DNA from: Actinophytocola sp963840275
Lineage (GTDB): Bacteria; Actinomycetota; Actinomycetes; Mycobacteriales; Pseudonocardiaceae
Assembly: GCA_963840275.1 (NCBI GenBank)
Contig: CAWIYK010000005.1
Location: 1,240,001-1,304,000, forward strand
Length of the DNA stretch: 64,000 nucleotides
Direction: 5' to 3'
Of this stretch, positions 14,627 through 23,840 are shown in pieces; the first letter of the stretch is position 1; each line of letters opens with the position of its first letter. The notes beneath the pieces are model-generated. The model was not told where the DNA came from and ran no database searches. It saw only the letters and a program-made list of their open reading frames with translations. The translations under genes and the position numbers were made by a program.

Positions 14627-16870
14627 TTGGGTCAGGTCACCGCGACAGTGGATTTCGGCACGTCACACACGGTCGCCGTGGTGTCCGGCCCTGCCCTGCC
14701 CGCTCGGCTGGTCACCGTCGACGGTCAGCCGTGGTTCCCCTCCGCCGTGTTCTGGACCGGGCGGGGCACACCGGTGGTCGGCGCCGACGCGCTGCGGCTG
14801 GCACGGACCGAGCCGGCCCGGCTGGAACCCCGGCCGAAGTCCCGGCTCGCGGACTCCGAGGTGCTGCTCGGGGACACCGTGGTGCCCACGACCACGCTGG
14901 TCCGCGCCGTCCTCTCCCGAGTCGTCGTCGAGGCGTCCGGGACGGCCGGCGCGCCGGTGCAGCACCTGGTGCTCACCCACCCCGCGAACTGGGGCTCGAC
15001 GCGGATCGGCGCGCTGCTGAGCGCGGCCCAGGGCCTCGCGCCCCGGCTGTCCACCATGTCCGAGCCGGTCGCCGCGGCGGCCTGGTTCGCCCACCAGCAC
15101 GAGTTCCCGGCCGGCGCGTCGATCGGCGTGCTCGACTTCGGCGGCGGCACCTGCGACGCGGCGGTGGTCCGGCGGGAGCGAACCGGGCTGAGCGTGGTCG
15201 GCTGCGCTGGCCTGCCCGACCTCGGCGGGGACGATCTCGACCAGCGCGTCGTCGACCGGATCCGCGCCGACGAGCCGACGGTCGCCGACCTGCTCGACCG
15301 CCAACAACGGTTGCGGCCCAACGAGATGGCCGCGCTGCTGCGCTTCCGCGACGACGTGCGGGCCGCCAAGGAGGTGCTGTCCCGACACCCGCAGGTCGAC
15401 ATCGCGCTGCCCGACGACCTGCCCGACCGGCTGCTCACCCGCCCGGAGTTCGAGCGCCTGGTTTCGGCGGACCTGTCCCGCGCGGTCGACCTGCTCACCG
15501 ACGTGGTGGCGAGCTGCGGCATGACCCCCGGCGACCTGCACGCGGTCCACCTGGTCGGCGGCGCGGGACAGATCCCGTTGCTGGGCGCCCTGCTCGGCTC
15601 CGCGTTCGGCACCCGGATCGGGCTCGACGAGGCGCCGCAGTCCGTCGTCGCGCTCGGCGGACACGCCCTCACCGCCTCCGACACCGGCCAGCCGGCCGAC
15701 ACCAGCCCCGTGGCCGCGCCGCACACGGCCCCGATCAGCACCCCGGTGCTCATACCCGGCACCGCACCGACCCGGCGCCGGGTGTGGCTGGCGGCCGCCG
15801 TCACGACGGTTGTCGCGCTCACCGTCATCGCGGCGGCCACCCTGGGAGGCGACCGCACCGTCGCCGGCGAGGCACGCGCCGCGGCCCCGGCGGCCGAGTC
15901 GTTGTCCGTGCCCCCGCCCGTCGACGGGGAGCCGATCACCGTGCCCGGCCAGCCGACGCAACACCTTCCGGTCACCACGAAGGGCACCAAAGTTCCGTAC
16001 GAGACGAACGGGACGACCATGACCTGGCGGCTGGACGCCTTCCTCGACACCCCGGAGCAGAGCGCGGAGCTCGCCGAGGCCGGGGTCCGCATCGACGACG
16101 CACACCGGCTGGTGCTGGTCCGGATCACCGTCGGGGCGGTGAGCAAGGCGGCCAGCCCGAGCCAGGTCGAGGCCGAGACCTACGTCGTCGACGACCGCGG
16201 GTTGATGATCTCCGCGACGGAGAACTTCCGACTGTCGGGTTGCCCGGAACGCGGTGGGAGCCTCGAGCTGAAGCCCGGCGAGGAACGCCAGGCGTGCCTG
16301 GCCTTCCGGGTGGGGCGGACCGCGCCGGTGACCGAGGTCGCGCTCACGGCCGACAGCACCCAGTACCCCGGCGACGTCGAGCCGGCCGGGCCGACGCCGG
16401 GCGCTCGGGTCCTGGTGACCGGACAGCGGGTGGACGGCGCGGCCCAACCGGTGCCGACCGCGGCGCTGCCGCCGCTCGTCCCGCACACCTTCCGCGCCGA
16501 GGACGGGTCCTACTCCGCCGACGTTGCCGCCGCGGACCTCGTCACGGAGCCGTCGGCCTACTTCGACACCGAACCCATCGGCCTGCCGGGCACCCGGGGC
16601 GTGGTGGCACGCCTGGCCGTTCGGGTGCCGGCCGACTCCGAGATCGTGCCGCCGCTATTGGTCGAGCTCCACGACGACCGGGGCACCACCATCGCGCCCG
16701 CCGGCACGGCCGACGTCAGCGGGCAGGGGTGCGTCGAGGAGCACAAGCTCGCCGACAGCACCGAGGTCCAGCTGTTGTGTGTCCTGTTCGCCGTGCCGAC
16801 CGCGACACCGGTGCGGTACGTGGAGGTCTCGCTCTACGGCACGGACCCCGTCCTGTGGGCGGTGTCATGA
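14627..16870 (+). CDS. membrane-anchored Hsp70-like protein 1
   Basis: A 747-residue protein joining an Hsp70-type ATPase to an external domain. Residues 1-350 have the actin/Hsp70 nucleotide-binding motifs: phosphate 1 TVDFGTSHTVAVV, phosphate 2 LDFGGGTCDAAVV and adenosine motif VHLVGGAGQIPLL. There is no canonical DnaK substrate-binding domain; instead a transmembrane helix (about residues 385-408) is followed by some 340 extracytoplasmic residues that look like two beta-rich repeats, each with a cysteine pair. The TTG start at 14627 has GGAGG five bases ahead. Its stop overlaps a paralogous gene. The architecture suggests an ATP-dependent cytoplasmic head coupled to an outside sensor or binding module. 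No partner is known to me. Confidence 0.75.
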   Translation: MGQVTATVDFGTSHTVAVVSGPALPARLVTVDGQPWFPSAVFWTGRGTPVVGADALRLARTEPARLEPRPKSRLADSEVLLGDTVVPTTTLVRAVLSRVVVEASGTAGAPVQHLVLTHPANWGSTRIGALLSAAQGLAPRLSTMSEPVAAAAWFAHQHEFPAGASIGVLDFGGGTCDAAVVRRERTGLSVVGCAGLPDLGGDDLDQRVVDRIRADEPTVADLLDRQQRLRPNEMAALLRFRDDVRAAKEVLSRHPQVDIALPDDLPDRLLTRPEFERLVSADLSRAVDLLTDVVASCGMTPGDLHAVHLVGGAGQIPLLGALLGSAFGTRIGLDEAPQSVVALGGHALTASDTGQPADTSPVAAPHTAPISTPVLIPGTAPTRRRVWLAAAVTTVVALTVIAAATLGGDRTVAGEARAAAPAAESLSVPPPVDGEPITVPGQPTQHLPVTTKGTKVPYETNGTTMTWRLDAFLDTPEQSAELAEAGVRIDDAHRLVLVRITVGAVSKAASPSQVEAETYVVDDRGLMISATENFRLSGCPERGGSLELKPGEERQACLAFRVGRTAPVTEVALTADSTQYPGDVEPAGPTPGARVLVTGQRVDGAAQPVPTAALPPLVPHTFRAEDGSYSADVAAADLVTEPSAYFDTEPIGLPGTRGVVARLAVRVPADSEIVPPLLVELHDDRGTTIAPAGTADVSGQGCVEEHKLADSTEVQLLCVLFAVPTATPVRYVEVSLYGTDPVLWAVS

Positions 16871-19086
16871 CCGGGGGCGAGCTGACGGTCGCCATCGACT
16901 TCGGCACCACCAACACCGTCGCGGTGGCTCGGCGGTCCGGCGCGGCGCCGCGGGTGGTGAGCGTGGACGGCGCGCCGCAGCTGCCGTCCGCGGTGTTCCT
17001 CGGCGACGACGGCCGGCTCGTCGTCGGCACGGACGCGCTGCGGCTCGGCCGGTCCGCGGCGCACCGGTTGGAGCCGCGGCCCAAGGCGCGCCTGGACGAG
17101 GACACCCTCCTGCTCGGCGACACCACGGTCGACGTACTGACGGCCGTGCGGGCGGTGCTGTCCCGGGTCTGCGCGGCCGCGGCCCAGCAGGCGGGTGGAC
17201 CGGTCGACCACCTGGTGCTGACCCACCCGGCCGACTGGGGCGCGGTGCGGATGGGCCGGCTGCCCAGCGCGGCGGCCGGGCTGGCGTCCCGGCTGAGCCT
17301 GGTGCCGGAGCCGGTCGCCGTCGCCGCGCGGGCCGGGCTGGCCGACGGCGCGGCGGTGCTCGTCGTCGACCTCGGCGGCGGCACCTGCGACGCCGCGGTG
17401 GTCCGTCGGGACGGGGCCGGGTTCGCGGTCCTGGCGTGCGCCGGGCTGCCCGACCTCGGCGGCGACGACCTCGACCAACGGATCGTCGACCGGCTGCGGC
17501 CGGCGTCGGAGCGGCCCGCCGACGTCAAGGCGCTGCGGGCGGAGCTGCGGTTGCGCCAGGACGCCCGCGCCACCAAGGAACTGCTCAGCCGCCACGAGTC
17601 CGTGCCGCTGTCCGCGGGCGCCGCCGAGCCGACGACGTTGTCCCGCGCCGAGTTCGAGGCCCTGGTGGCCGACGACCTGCTGCGGGTGGTCGAGCTGGCC
17701 CGCCGGGTGGTCGAGTCGTCCGGCGTGGATCGGGCCACGCTGCGCCGCGTGCACCTGGTCGGTGGCACCAGCCGGATCCCGCGCGTCACGGAGCTGCTCA
17801 GGACGGCGCTGGAGCTGCCGGTCCACCCCGATCCGGAGCCGGAGGCCGGGGTCGCCTGGGGCGCCCTCGATCTGGCCGCCGCCGACGAGTCCGTCACGCC
17901 GACGCGGCCGGTCGGCCACGCACCCACGGTCCACAGTGGACCAGATCGTCCGCGGCTCCCGGGTCGGCTGGTCGCGGCCGGCACCGCCGCGGTCGCGGCG
18001 GCCGCGCTCGTGACGGCCGGCGTGCTGGCCGGCGACCAGGAGATCGGCGGCCGGCCCGTCGCCGCGCGGGCCGGCGCCTCGTCGTCGACGACCTCGGGCC
18101 CGGCCGGCGCGGACCCGATGCCGGAGTTCCCACCTGTGCTGCCGGGGTCCCCGGTGGAGGGTCCGGGGTCGCTGGACCCGACGGTCGTGCCGGCGGGTGG
18201 CACCGGGCTGTTCCAGGCCACCGGCACGTACGAGGGCGCCACCGAGACGCGGGTGGAGGTCCGGCTCGTGCGTGGCGAGCTCGCCGACCGGGCGGGGCCC
18301 GCCGGCTACCGGTGGGTGGTCGCCAGCATCGAGGCGACGTTGCGGGTCGAGGGCGAACTCCCTTACGGCGCCGGGAACAACGTGTACCTGCTCGACGACC
18401 GCGGCCAGCTCGTGGACCCGGTCCACAACGGCGGGGACGTCACCGTGGCACTCTGCGGTTCGGACCAGCAGAGCCTGCCCGCCACGCCCCAGGGCCAACC
18501 CCGGACCGAGTGCGCCGCGTTCCTCGTCCCGGCCGGCACCGCCGTGCGCGGTGTGGTCTACGACGACCGGACCGTCGACGCGCTCAGCGCGCACGCACTG
18601 CTGTTCCCGACCGACCTGCCCGCGACCGGTCCCGCGGCCCCGCCGGCCGGCGAGGGACAGGTCGGCGGCCCGCCGCTGGAGGTCAGGACCGACTCGGGCT
18701 ACGCCGAGGTCGCCGTCGCCGACGTCATCGACACGGCGTCGGCGTACCTGGCCGACCCGAAGCCCCCGCCCGGCTCCCGGCAGTACATCGTGCGCTTCTC
18801 CGTGCGCGCGAGCGGTGTCGGCGCGGTGCGACTGCCGAGCATCGCCGACACCCTGCACGTGTTGGACGACCGCGGCCTGCTGATCTCGGAGGACGTGTAC
18901 GTCCGCTACTACCTGCGTGAGTGCCCCGACCCGTACGAGGAGGCCCCGGAAGTCCCGCGGGGCGACTCCGCCCAGGGCTGCCTCGTGTTCGGGCTGGCCC
19001 GCGACGCCACGATCAGCCGGATCGTCTACCAGCCCCAGCTCTCGAGCGACACGGCCGACTGGCGGATCTGGAACCTTCCCGCCTAG
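16867..19086 (+). CDS. membrane-anchored Hsp70-like protein 2
   Basis: A 739-residue paralogue of the preceding protein with the same layout. The ATPase head shows AIDFGTTNTVAVA, VDLGGGTCDAAVV and VHLVGGTSRIPRV. A transmembrane helix follows around residue 370-390, then a Pro/Gly/Ser-rich spacer, then two repeats resembling those of the first protein, each with two cysteines (ALCGSD with TECAAF, and LRECPD with QGCLVF). The cysteine spacing is consistent with a disulfide in each repeat. ATG 16867 overlaps the upstream stop (ATGA), and a quaternary-amine transporter operon begins 46 bases after its end on the same strand. A joint role in sensing osmotic or envelope conditions is an inference from position. 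Confidence 0.75.
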   Translation: MTGGELTVAIDFGTTNTVAVARRSGAAPRVVSVDGAPQLPSAVFLGDDGRLVVGTDALRLGRSAAHRLEPRPKARLDEDTLLLGDTTVDVLTAVRAVLSRVCAAAAQQAGGPVDHLVLTHPADWGAVRMGRLPSAAAGLASRLSLVPEPVAVAARAGLADGAAVLVVDLGGGTCDAAVVRRDGAGFAVLACAGLPDLGGDDLDQRIVDRLRPASERPADVKALRAELRLRQDARATKELLSRHESVPLSAGAAEPTTLSRAEFEALVADDLLRVVELARRVVESSGVDRATLRRVHLVGGTSRIPRVTELLRTALELPVHPDPEPEAGVAWGALDLAAADESVTPTRPVGHAPTVHSGPDRPRLPGRLVAAGTAAVAAAALVTAGVLAGDQEIGGRPVAARAGASSSTTSGPAGADPMPEFPPVLPGSPVEGPGSLDPTVVPAGGTGLFQATGTYEGATETRVEVRLVRGELADRAGPAGYRWVVASIEATLRVEGELPYGAGNNVYLLDDRGQLVDPVHNGGDVTVALCGSDQQSLPATPQGQPRTECAAFLVPAGTAVRGVVYDDRTVDALSAHALLFPTDLPATGPAAPPAGEGQVGGPPLEVRTDSGYAEVAVADVIDTASAYLADPKPPPGSRQYIVRFSVRASGVGAVRLPSIADTLHVLDDRGLLISEDVYVRYYLRECPDPYEEAPEVPRGDSAQGCLVFGLARDATISRIVYQPQLSSDTADWRIWNLPA

Positions 19087-19132
19087 CGCCGCTGCTAGTG
19101 TTCGATCACCCCGTGACGGTGAGGAGGCGGTG

Positions 19133-19780
19133 GTGACCTTTGCGGAGTACGTGCGCGAGAACTGGATCACGATCGTCAACGACACGATCCTGCACTTCGA
19201 CGTGACACTCGGCGCGGTCGCGATCGCGGTCGTCATCGGGGTGGGGCTCGGCATGCTCACCTACCGGCACTCGACGCTCGCGGCTCTGGCCACGACGACC
19301 ACCGGCGCCTTCCTGACCATCCCGTCGGTCGCGCTGCTCGGCGTGCTCATCGCCCCGTTCGGCCTTGGCGTGGCACCGGTGCTCGTGGCGCTGGTGGTCT
19401 ACGCGTTGCTGCCGATCACCCGGAACACGATCGTGGGACTGCAGGAGGTGGACCCGGCCGTGGTGGAGGCGGGGCGCGGCATGGGCCTGAGCAGGACCCG
19501 GGTGCTCTGGGACCTGCGGCTCCCGCTGGCCTGGCCGGTGATCTTCGCCGGAGTTCGGGTCTCCACGCAGATCATCATCGGCATCGCGGCGATCGGCGCC
19601 TGGGTGAAGGGCCCCGGACTGGGCAACCAGATCTTCAACGGGCTCGGCCGGTTCGGCGGCGCCAACTCACTCAACCAGGTGCTCGCCGGCACCCTCGGCA
19701 TCGTCGTGCTCGCTCTCCTGTTCGACCTGGCGCTCGCCGGCGTCGCCAAGTTCACGACCTCACGGGGGCTACGTGCCTGA
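19133..19780 (+). CDS. osmoprotectant ABC transporter permease (OpuCB/ProW-like)
   Basis: A 215-residue inner-membrane permease with five to six helices and the EAA-type loop EVDPAVVEAGRGMGLSRTRV that contacts the ATPase. The family imports glycine betaine, choline or related quaternary amines. GTG 19133 has GAGGAGG just ahead. It overlaps the ATPase gene by eight bases. The operon order here is permease, ATPase, second permease, binding lipoprotein. Two different permeases, a CBS-containing ATPase and a separate lipoprotein give a complete importer of the OpuC type. The ligand is unknown. Confidence 0.88.
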   Translation: MTFAEYVRENWITIVNDTILHFDVTLGAVAIAVVIGVGLGMLTYRHSTLAALATTTTGAFLTIPSVALLGVLIAPFGLGVAPVLVALVVYALLPITRNTIVGLQEVDPAVVEAGRGMGLSRTRVLWDLRLPLAWPVIFAGVRVSTQIIIGIAAIGAWVKGPGLGNQIFNGLGRFGGANSLNQVLAGTLGIVVLALLFDLALAGVAKFTTSRGLRA

Positions 19781-20771
19781 ACCCACCGGCCGCCCTGGCG
19801 AGACCATCGAGCTGACCGACGTCACGAAGCGCTATCCCGGCCAGGCCGAGCCCGCCGTCGAAGCGGTGTCGATGGTCATTCCCGCCGGCGAGGTCGTCGT
19901 CCTGGTCGGACCGTCGGGCTGCGGCAAGACCACGACGATGAAGATGATCAACCGGCTGATCGAGCCGACCTCGGGCACGATCACGATCGGCGGCACCGAC
20001 GTGCTCACGCTCGATCCCGACCAGCACCGGCGCGACATCGGCTACGTCATCCAGCAGATCGGCCTGTTTCCGCACAAGCGGATCGAGGACAACATCGGTC
20101 TGCTGCCGAAGCGGCTCGGCTGGAGCCGGTCCCGGGTCCGGGCCAGGGTCGGCGAGCTGCTGGAACTGGTCGGCCTGCCCGCGGACTACGCGCGGCGCTA
20201 CCCCCGTGAGCTGTCCGGCGGTCAGCAGCAGCGGGTCGGCGTCGCCAGGGCGCTCGCGGCGGACCCGCCGGTGATGCTCATGGACGAGCCGTTCGGCGCG
20301 ACCGACCCGATCACCAGGGACCACCTGCAGAACGAGTTCCTGCGGCTGCAGCGTGAGGTCCGCAAGACCATCGTGTTCGTCACCCACGACTTCGACGAGG
20401 CGCTCAAGATGGGTGACCGGATCGCCGTGCTCCGGCCGAAGTCGGTGATCGCCCAGTACGACACGCCCGAGGCGATCCTGGCGGCCCCGGCCGACGACTA
20501 CGTCGCCAGCTTCATCGGCGCCGGGGGACAGCTGAAGAAGCTGGCGCTGCTGCGGCTGCGCGACGTCGAGCTGGCCCCGGCGCCGCGAGCCGAGGGACTG
20601 CCGCGAATCGTGGTCGAGGCGACGGCGCGCGACGCGCTGGACCTGATGCTCGGCAAGGGAAGCGACGTCGTACTGGTCACCGACGACTTCGGCGACGACG
20701 CCAAGGTGCTCGGGTCGCTGAACCTGCAGACGGTGATGGGCACGGCCGTGGGGAAAGCCGGGAACCCGTGA
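19773..20771 (+). CDS. osmoprotectant ABC transporter ATP-binding protein (OpuCA/ProV-like)
   Basis: A 332-residue ABC ATPase: Walker A GPSGCGKTT, signature LSGGQQQR and Walker B VMLMDEPF, followed by the switch histidine in FVTHD. Beyond residue 240 the protein extends about 90 residues with a partial CBS-like region (LDLMLGKGSDVVLVTDDFGD), the place where OpuA/OpuC ATPases sense ionic strength. GTG 19773 lies inside the preceding permease, and the stop overlaps the next permease start (GTGA). It powers import together with the flanking permeases. Confidence 0.9.
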   Translation: MPEPTGRPGETIELTDVTKRYPGQAEPAVEAVSMVIPAGEVVVLVGPSGCGKTTTMKMINRLIEPTSGTITIGGTDVLTLDPDQHRRDIGYVIQQIGLFPHKRIEDNIGLLPKRLGWSRSRVRARVGELLELVGLPADYARRYPRELSGGQQQRVGVARALAADPPVMLMDEPFGATDPITRDHLQNEFLRLQREVRKTIVFVTHDFDEALKMGDRIAVLRPKSVIAQYDTPEAILAAPADDYVASFIGAGGQLKKLALLRLRDVELAPAPRAEGLPRIVVEATARDALDLMLGKGSDVVLVTDDFGDDAKVLGSLNLQTVMGTAVGKAGNP

Positions 20772-21535
20772 CGGTGGCGGTCGAGACCACGCGCCCGGCG
20801 CGGGCCGCCGGCCGGCCCCGCTGGACGGGCCTGCTGGTGCGACCCGCGCTCATCGCGGTCGGCCTGCTGGTGTTGTGGTTGTGGGCGCGCGGCCAGCAGC
20901 TCGACTCGATCGAAGGGCGCAACGTCAACGGCGAGGTGATCGGGTCCCAGCTGCTCGAGCACGTCGAGTTGACGCTGATCTGTACCGCGCTCACGATCGC
21001 GATCGCGATTCCGCTCGGCATCGCTGTCTCGCTCTCGCGCAGCCGGGCCGGGCGGGCGGTGGTCCTGGGCCTGGGAAACCTGGGCCAGGCCGTCCCGTCC
21101 GTCGGCCTGATCGTCCTGCTCGCGCTCGTGATCAGCATCGGCGTCGGCACCGCGGTGATAGCTCTGGTCGCCTACGCCGTGCTGCCGGTACTCCGCAACA
21201 CCATGGTCGGCATCGAGGGTGTCGACCCGGTGCTGACCGAGGCCGCTCGCGGGATGGGGCTGTCGCGGCTGGCGGTGCTGTTCACGGTCGAACTGCCGCT
21301 CGCCGTGCCCGTCATCCTCGCCGGCGTCCGCACCGCCCTGGTACTGACCGTCGCCAGCGCACCCCTGGCCGCCCTCATCGGCGGCGGCGGGCTCGGGGAG
21401 GGACTGTTCACCGGCCTCACCCTGAACCGGCCGGTCATCAGCATCACCTTCGGGGTCCTGGTGGCCGCACTCGCCCTACTCGCCGACTGGCTCGGTCTGC
21501 TGGCCGAGACGTTCTTGCGACCCAAGGGAATCTGA
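20768..21535 (+). CDS. osmoprotectant ABC transporter permease 2 (OpuCD/ProW-like)
   Basis: A 255-residue permease with an extra N-terminal helix compared with the first permease. The coupling loop reads GVDPVLTEAARGMGLSRLAV, very close to the corresponding loop of the first permease, so the two form a heterodimeric channel. GTG 20768 overlaps the ATPase stop. A typical GAGGAGG precedes the lipoprotein gene 25 bases beyond its end. Confidence 0.88.
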   Translation: MTVAVETTRPARAAGRPRWTGLLVRPALIAVGLLVLWLWARGQQLDSIEGRNVNGEVIGSQLLEHVELTLICTALTIAIAIPLGIAVSLSRSRAGRAVVLGLGNLGQAVPSVGLIVLLALVISIGVGTAVIALVAYAVLPVLRNTMVGIEGVDPVLTEAARGMGLSRLAVLFTVELPLAVPVILAGVRTALVLTVASAPLAALIGGGGLGEGLFTGLTLNRPVISITFGVLVAALALLADWLGLLAETFLRPKGI

Positions 21536-21560
21536 CCCGCGAATCCGAGGAGGAACTCCC

Positions 21561-22523
21561 ATGCGCGGCTTTTCCGTCGTCGCCGCCGTTGTCAGCATCG
21601 CTGTGCTGGCCACTGGCTGCACGCTGGAGGACGAACCGACCAAAGCCGAGGTCGGCGCCGGCTCCATCGAGAAGATCGACGCACTCGACGGAGTCAAGAT
21701 CACGGTCGGCTCGAAGGAGTTCGACGAGCAGCTGGTGCTCGGCCAGATCGCGATCCTCACCCTGCAGGCCGCCGGCGCCGAGCCGGTCGACCAGACGAAC
21801 ATCACCGGGACGGACGCCGTACGTCAGTCGCTCACCACCGGTCAGATCGACCTGTACTGGGAGTACACCGGCACCGCCTGGGTGTCCTTCCTGAAGCAGA
21901 CCGAACGGGTGACCGATCCGGAGCAGCTGTTCGACAAGGTCAAGACGCTCGACGCCGAGAACGGCATCACCTGGTGGGCGCGGTCTCCCGGCAACGACAC
22001 CTACGCCATCGCCGCCAACCGCGAAGCGGCCGAGGAACACGGCATCAAGACGATCTCGGACTACGCGAAGCTGGCGAACTCCGACCCGGAGGCGGCGTCG
22101 ACGTGCATGGGCCCGGAGTTCAACAGCCGTGACGACGGGCTGCCCGGCCTGGGTGCGATGTATGGCTTCACGCTGCCCAACCCGCAGCGGCACGAGGTCA
22201 ACGACGCCGTCGTCTACACCGAGGTCGGTTCGGGCAAGACCTGCGACTTCGGCTCGGTGGCGTCCACCGACGGCCGCATCCCCGCGCAGAACCTGGTCGT
22301 GCTGGAGGACGACAAGTCGTTCTTCCCGATCTACAACCCGGCGATCACGATCCGCACCGAACTCGCGACGAAGTACCCGGCCCTCGAAAAGGTCTTCACC
22401 CCGATCGCCGAGGCACTCGACGACAAGACGCTGCTCGCGTTGAACGAACAGGTCAGCGTCGAGGGCGTCGCGGCGGAGAAGGTCGCGGCGGACTGGCTGC
22501 GGGAGAAGGGTTTCATCGGCTGA
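21561..22523 (+). CDS. quaternary-amine-binding lipoprotein (OpuCC/ProX-like)
   Basis: A 320-residue extracytoplasmic solute-binding protein. The N-terminus is a lipoprotein signal peptide ending in the lipobox LATGC, so it is anchored to the outside of the membrane. The mature part starts the OpuC-type binding fold (VKITVGSKEFDEQLVLGQIA, later IDLYWEYTGTAW with the aromatic residues typical of ligand cages). It closes the transporter operon, and a hairpin terminator follows at 22578. Candidate ligands are glycine betaine, carnitine or choline; the sequence alone does not decide. Confidence 0.88.
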   Translation: MRGFSVVAAVVSIAVLATGCTLEDEPTKAEVGAGSIEKIDALDGVKITVGSKEFDEQLVLGQIAILTLQAAGAEPVDQTNITGTDAVRQSLTTGQIDLYWEYTGTAWVSFLKQTERVTDPEQLFDKVKTLDAENGITWWARSPGNDTYAIAANREAAEEHGIKTISDYAKLANSDPEAASTCMGPEFNSRDDGLPGLGAMYGFTLPNPQRHEVNDAVVYTEVGSGKTCDFGSVASTDGRIPAQNLVVLEDDKSFFPIYNPAITIRTELATKYPALEKVFTPIAEALDDKTLLALNEQVSVEGVAAEKVAADWLREKGFIG

Positions 22524-22577
22524 GACCGTGGGGTCACGGGCTTCAGACCCCGTCGGCTCCACAGAGAACGTCTACGA

Positions 22578-22610
22578 CACCGGCGGCCTGGCAGAACGGG
22601 GCCGCCGGTG
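22578..22610 (+). terminator. terminator hairpin of the transporter operon
   Basis: A perfect 11-base inverted repeat (CACCGGCGGCC with GGCCGCCGGTG) around an 11-base loop begins 54 bases after the lipoprotein stop. There is no T-tract, as is usual in high-GC actinobacteria, where such hairpins still end transcription. Confidence 0.7.
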
Positions 22611-22939
22611 TGCCGTATCTGCACCCGTATGGTCGACCCCGATCGTCCTTTGTGGTCAGTCGCGGTGCTCGCCAGTTCCGAGAAACCACGCAACCATCAG
22701 ACCTCTCGGAAAAGTTGTCGGAGCATTCCTTCCAGTGAGCGGCGCGGTCACGACCCGCCGCCACATCGACTGGTCGTTGATCGGCAAACAAAAGCGGTCT
22801 CTCGCTAGAGCGAGCGTCGAATCAACCTCAGATAAAAGCACCTGGAGCATTTCCCGAAACTGGGGTCGTCGCTTGTCGACGGACGGTGTGTCCGGTGTCC
22901 GACCGACGTGAATAACCGCAAACCTCTTGCGTCGCGCGC
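22611..22939. other. gene-poor stretch
   Basis: About 330 bases with reduced GC content and no frame showing coding bias. I see no RNA gene, repeat or promoter I can defend. It begins a patchy zone (22.6-23.8 kb) that also holds a possibly truncated gene and a decayed TetR copy, so it may be worn insertion DNA. Confidence 0.5.
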
Positions 22940-23398
22940 TTGCCGAGGCACTGTGGGAGACCGCCTGTCACCGTCCTTCACGCATCCGGACCGCCTGGTA
23001 GCGGCGACCTGTTGGTCTACGCCGCGTTCACGCTCACCGCGGTGAAGGCGTACGGCCGACCGGCGCTGCGGCTCGCGCTGACGCTGATCCTGGTGTTCGG
23101 CGCCGCGATGCCCACGCTGTCCAGGCTCCTGATCAACTACATCGACGCCCGCGCGGACGTGATCATTCCGGCCCAGACGTGGTTCGGACCGGCCGCCCTC
23201 CTCGGATACCTGTGGCTGCGCCGCCGCTACGGCCGAGAACGCACGATGAAGGAATACCTGGACGGCGCCGAGGCAGTACGCCGCGAACCACCCGTCACCC
23301 CCACGATCCCGAAGGAACCCAAGATCGAGCCGAGTGTCGACGTCATTCACCACATAAGCGACGACAGCCAGGCCAACCAAACAAAGGTGGTCTCGTAG
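22940..23398 (+). CDS. hypothetical membrane protein, possibly 5'-truncated
   Basis: A 152-residue frame, TTG start, with two or three hydrophobic segments (LLVYAAFTLTAVKAYG, LALTLILVFGAAMPTL, WFGPAALLGYLWL) and a polar C-terminal tail rich in Pro, Glu and Lys. I recognise no family. There is no good ribosome site before the TTG, and the first 20 residues look unlike a membrane-protein start, so the beginning may be missing or further inside. It stands alone in a region with decayed genes. Confidence 0.4.
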   Translation: MPRHCGRPPVTVLHASGPPGSGDLLVYAAFTLTAVKAYGRPALRLALTLILVFGAAMPTLSRLLINYIDARADVIIPAQTWFGPAALLGYLWLRRRYGRERTMKEYLDGAEAVRREPPVTPTIPKEPKIEPSVDVIHHISDDSQANQTKVVS

Positions 23399-23539
23399 AT
23401 CTCGGCAGGCAGCAGTGCCCGCTCAAGAGAACTGCCGGTCTTCCCCCCTTGGAGGTTTGGAAGGAAGGATCCTCGACGATCCACCGGTGCCGGCGGCACT
23501 CGCGTGGGACGGTTGCACCCTAACCACATGCCTCGCCAT

Positions 23540-23705
23540 TAAGCGGATCGAGGCGATGCCCTTCCTGGGATCGGCGAGCAACAGATGCCCGAACGCGCGG
23601 ATCGACGCACGTACCCGCGCCTCCGGTCCTCGCCGGCCTTGTCGGCGGCATGTCCGCTGGTCTTCTCGAATCCCTTCATCACCGCCTCGAACTGGACCTG
23701 TGAGC
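23540..23705 (-). pseudogene. decayed partial copy of a TetR regulator
   Basis: Read leftward, this stretch gives FEAVMKGFEKTSGHAADKAG and, after a frameshift, PEARVRASIRAFGHLLLADPRK. The second segment is nearly identical to residues about 100-125 of the TetR protein encoded at 8190-8801 (PEARVRASIRAFVRLLLDDPRK), and the DNA matches visibly over about 120 bases. The helix-turn-helix end and the C-terminal part are missing. It is a relic, of a gene very closely related to that regulator. Confidence 0.65.
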
Positions 23706-23840
23706 GGGCGCGGCTGCTGCTGGCAACCCCCCGATCGTCGGAAGTTCACATGAATAGTGTGAATCTGGTGAAATTTAGACATGGTGTGCGGCGGTCTGAG
23801 ATGGTGCGCTTGGACGTACCCCACATCTAGGAGCGCCTCC

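Noticed and set aside
16834..19260. An 808-codon minus-strand frame opposite the second Hsp70-like gene
   Set aside because: The composition is typical of an antisense shadow, while the plus strand carries clear ATPase motifs.
22531..22564. A tRNA/tmRNA 3'-end-like sequence (TTCAGACCCCGTCGGCTCCA) as a possible attachment site
   Set aside because: The T-loop has an extra base, there is no upstream tRNA body, and no integrase is near. It is probably chance.
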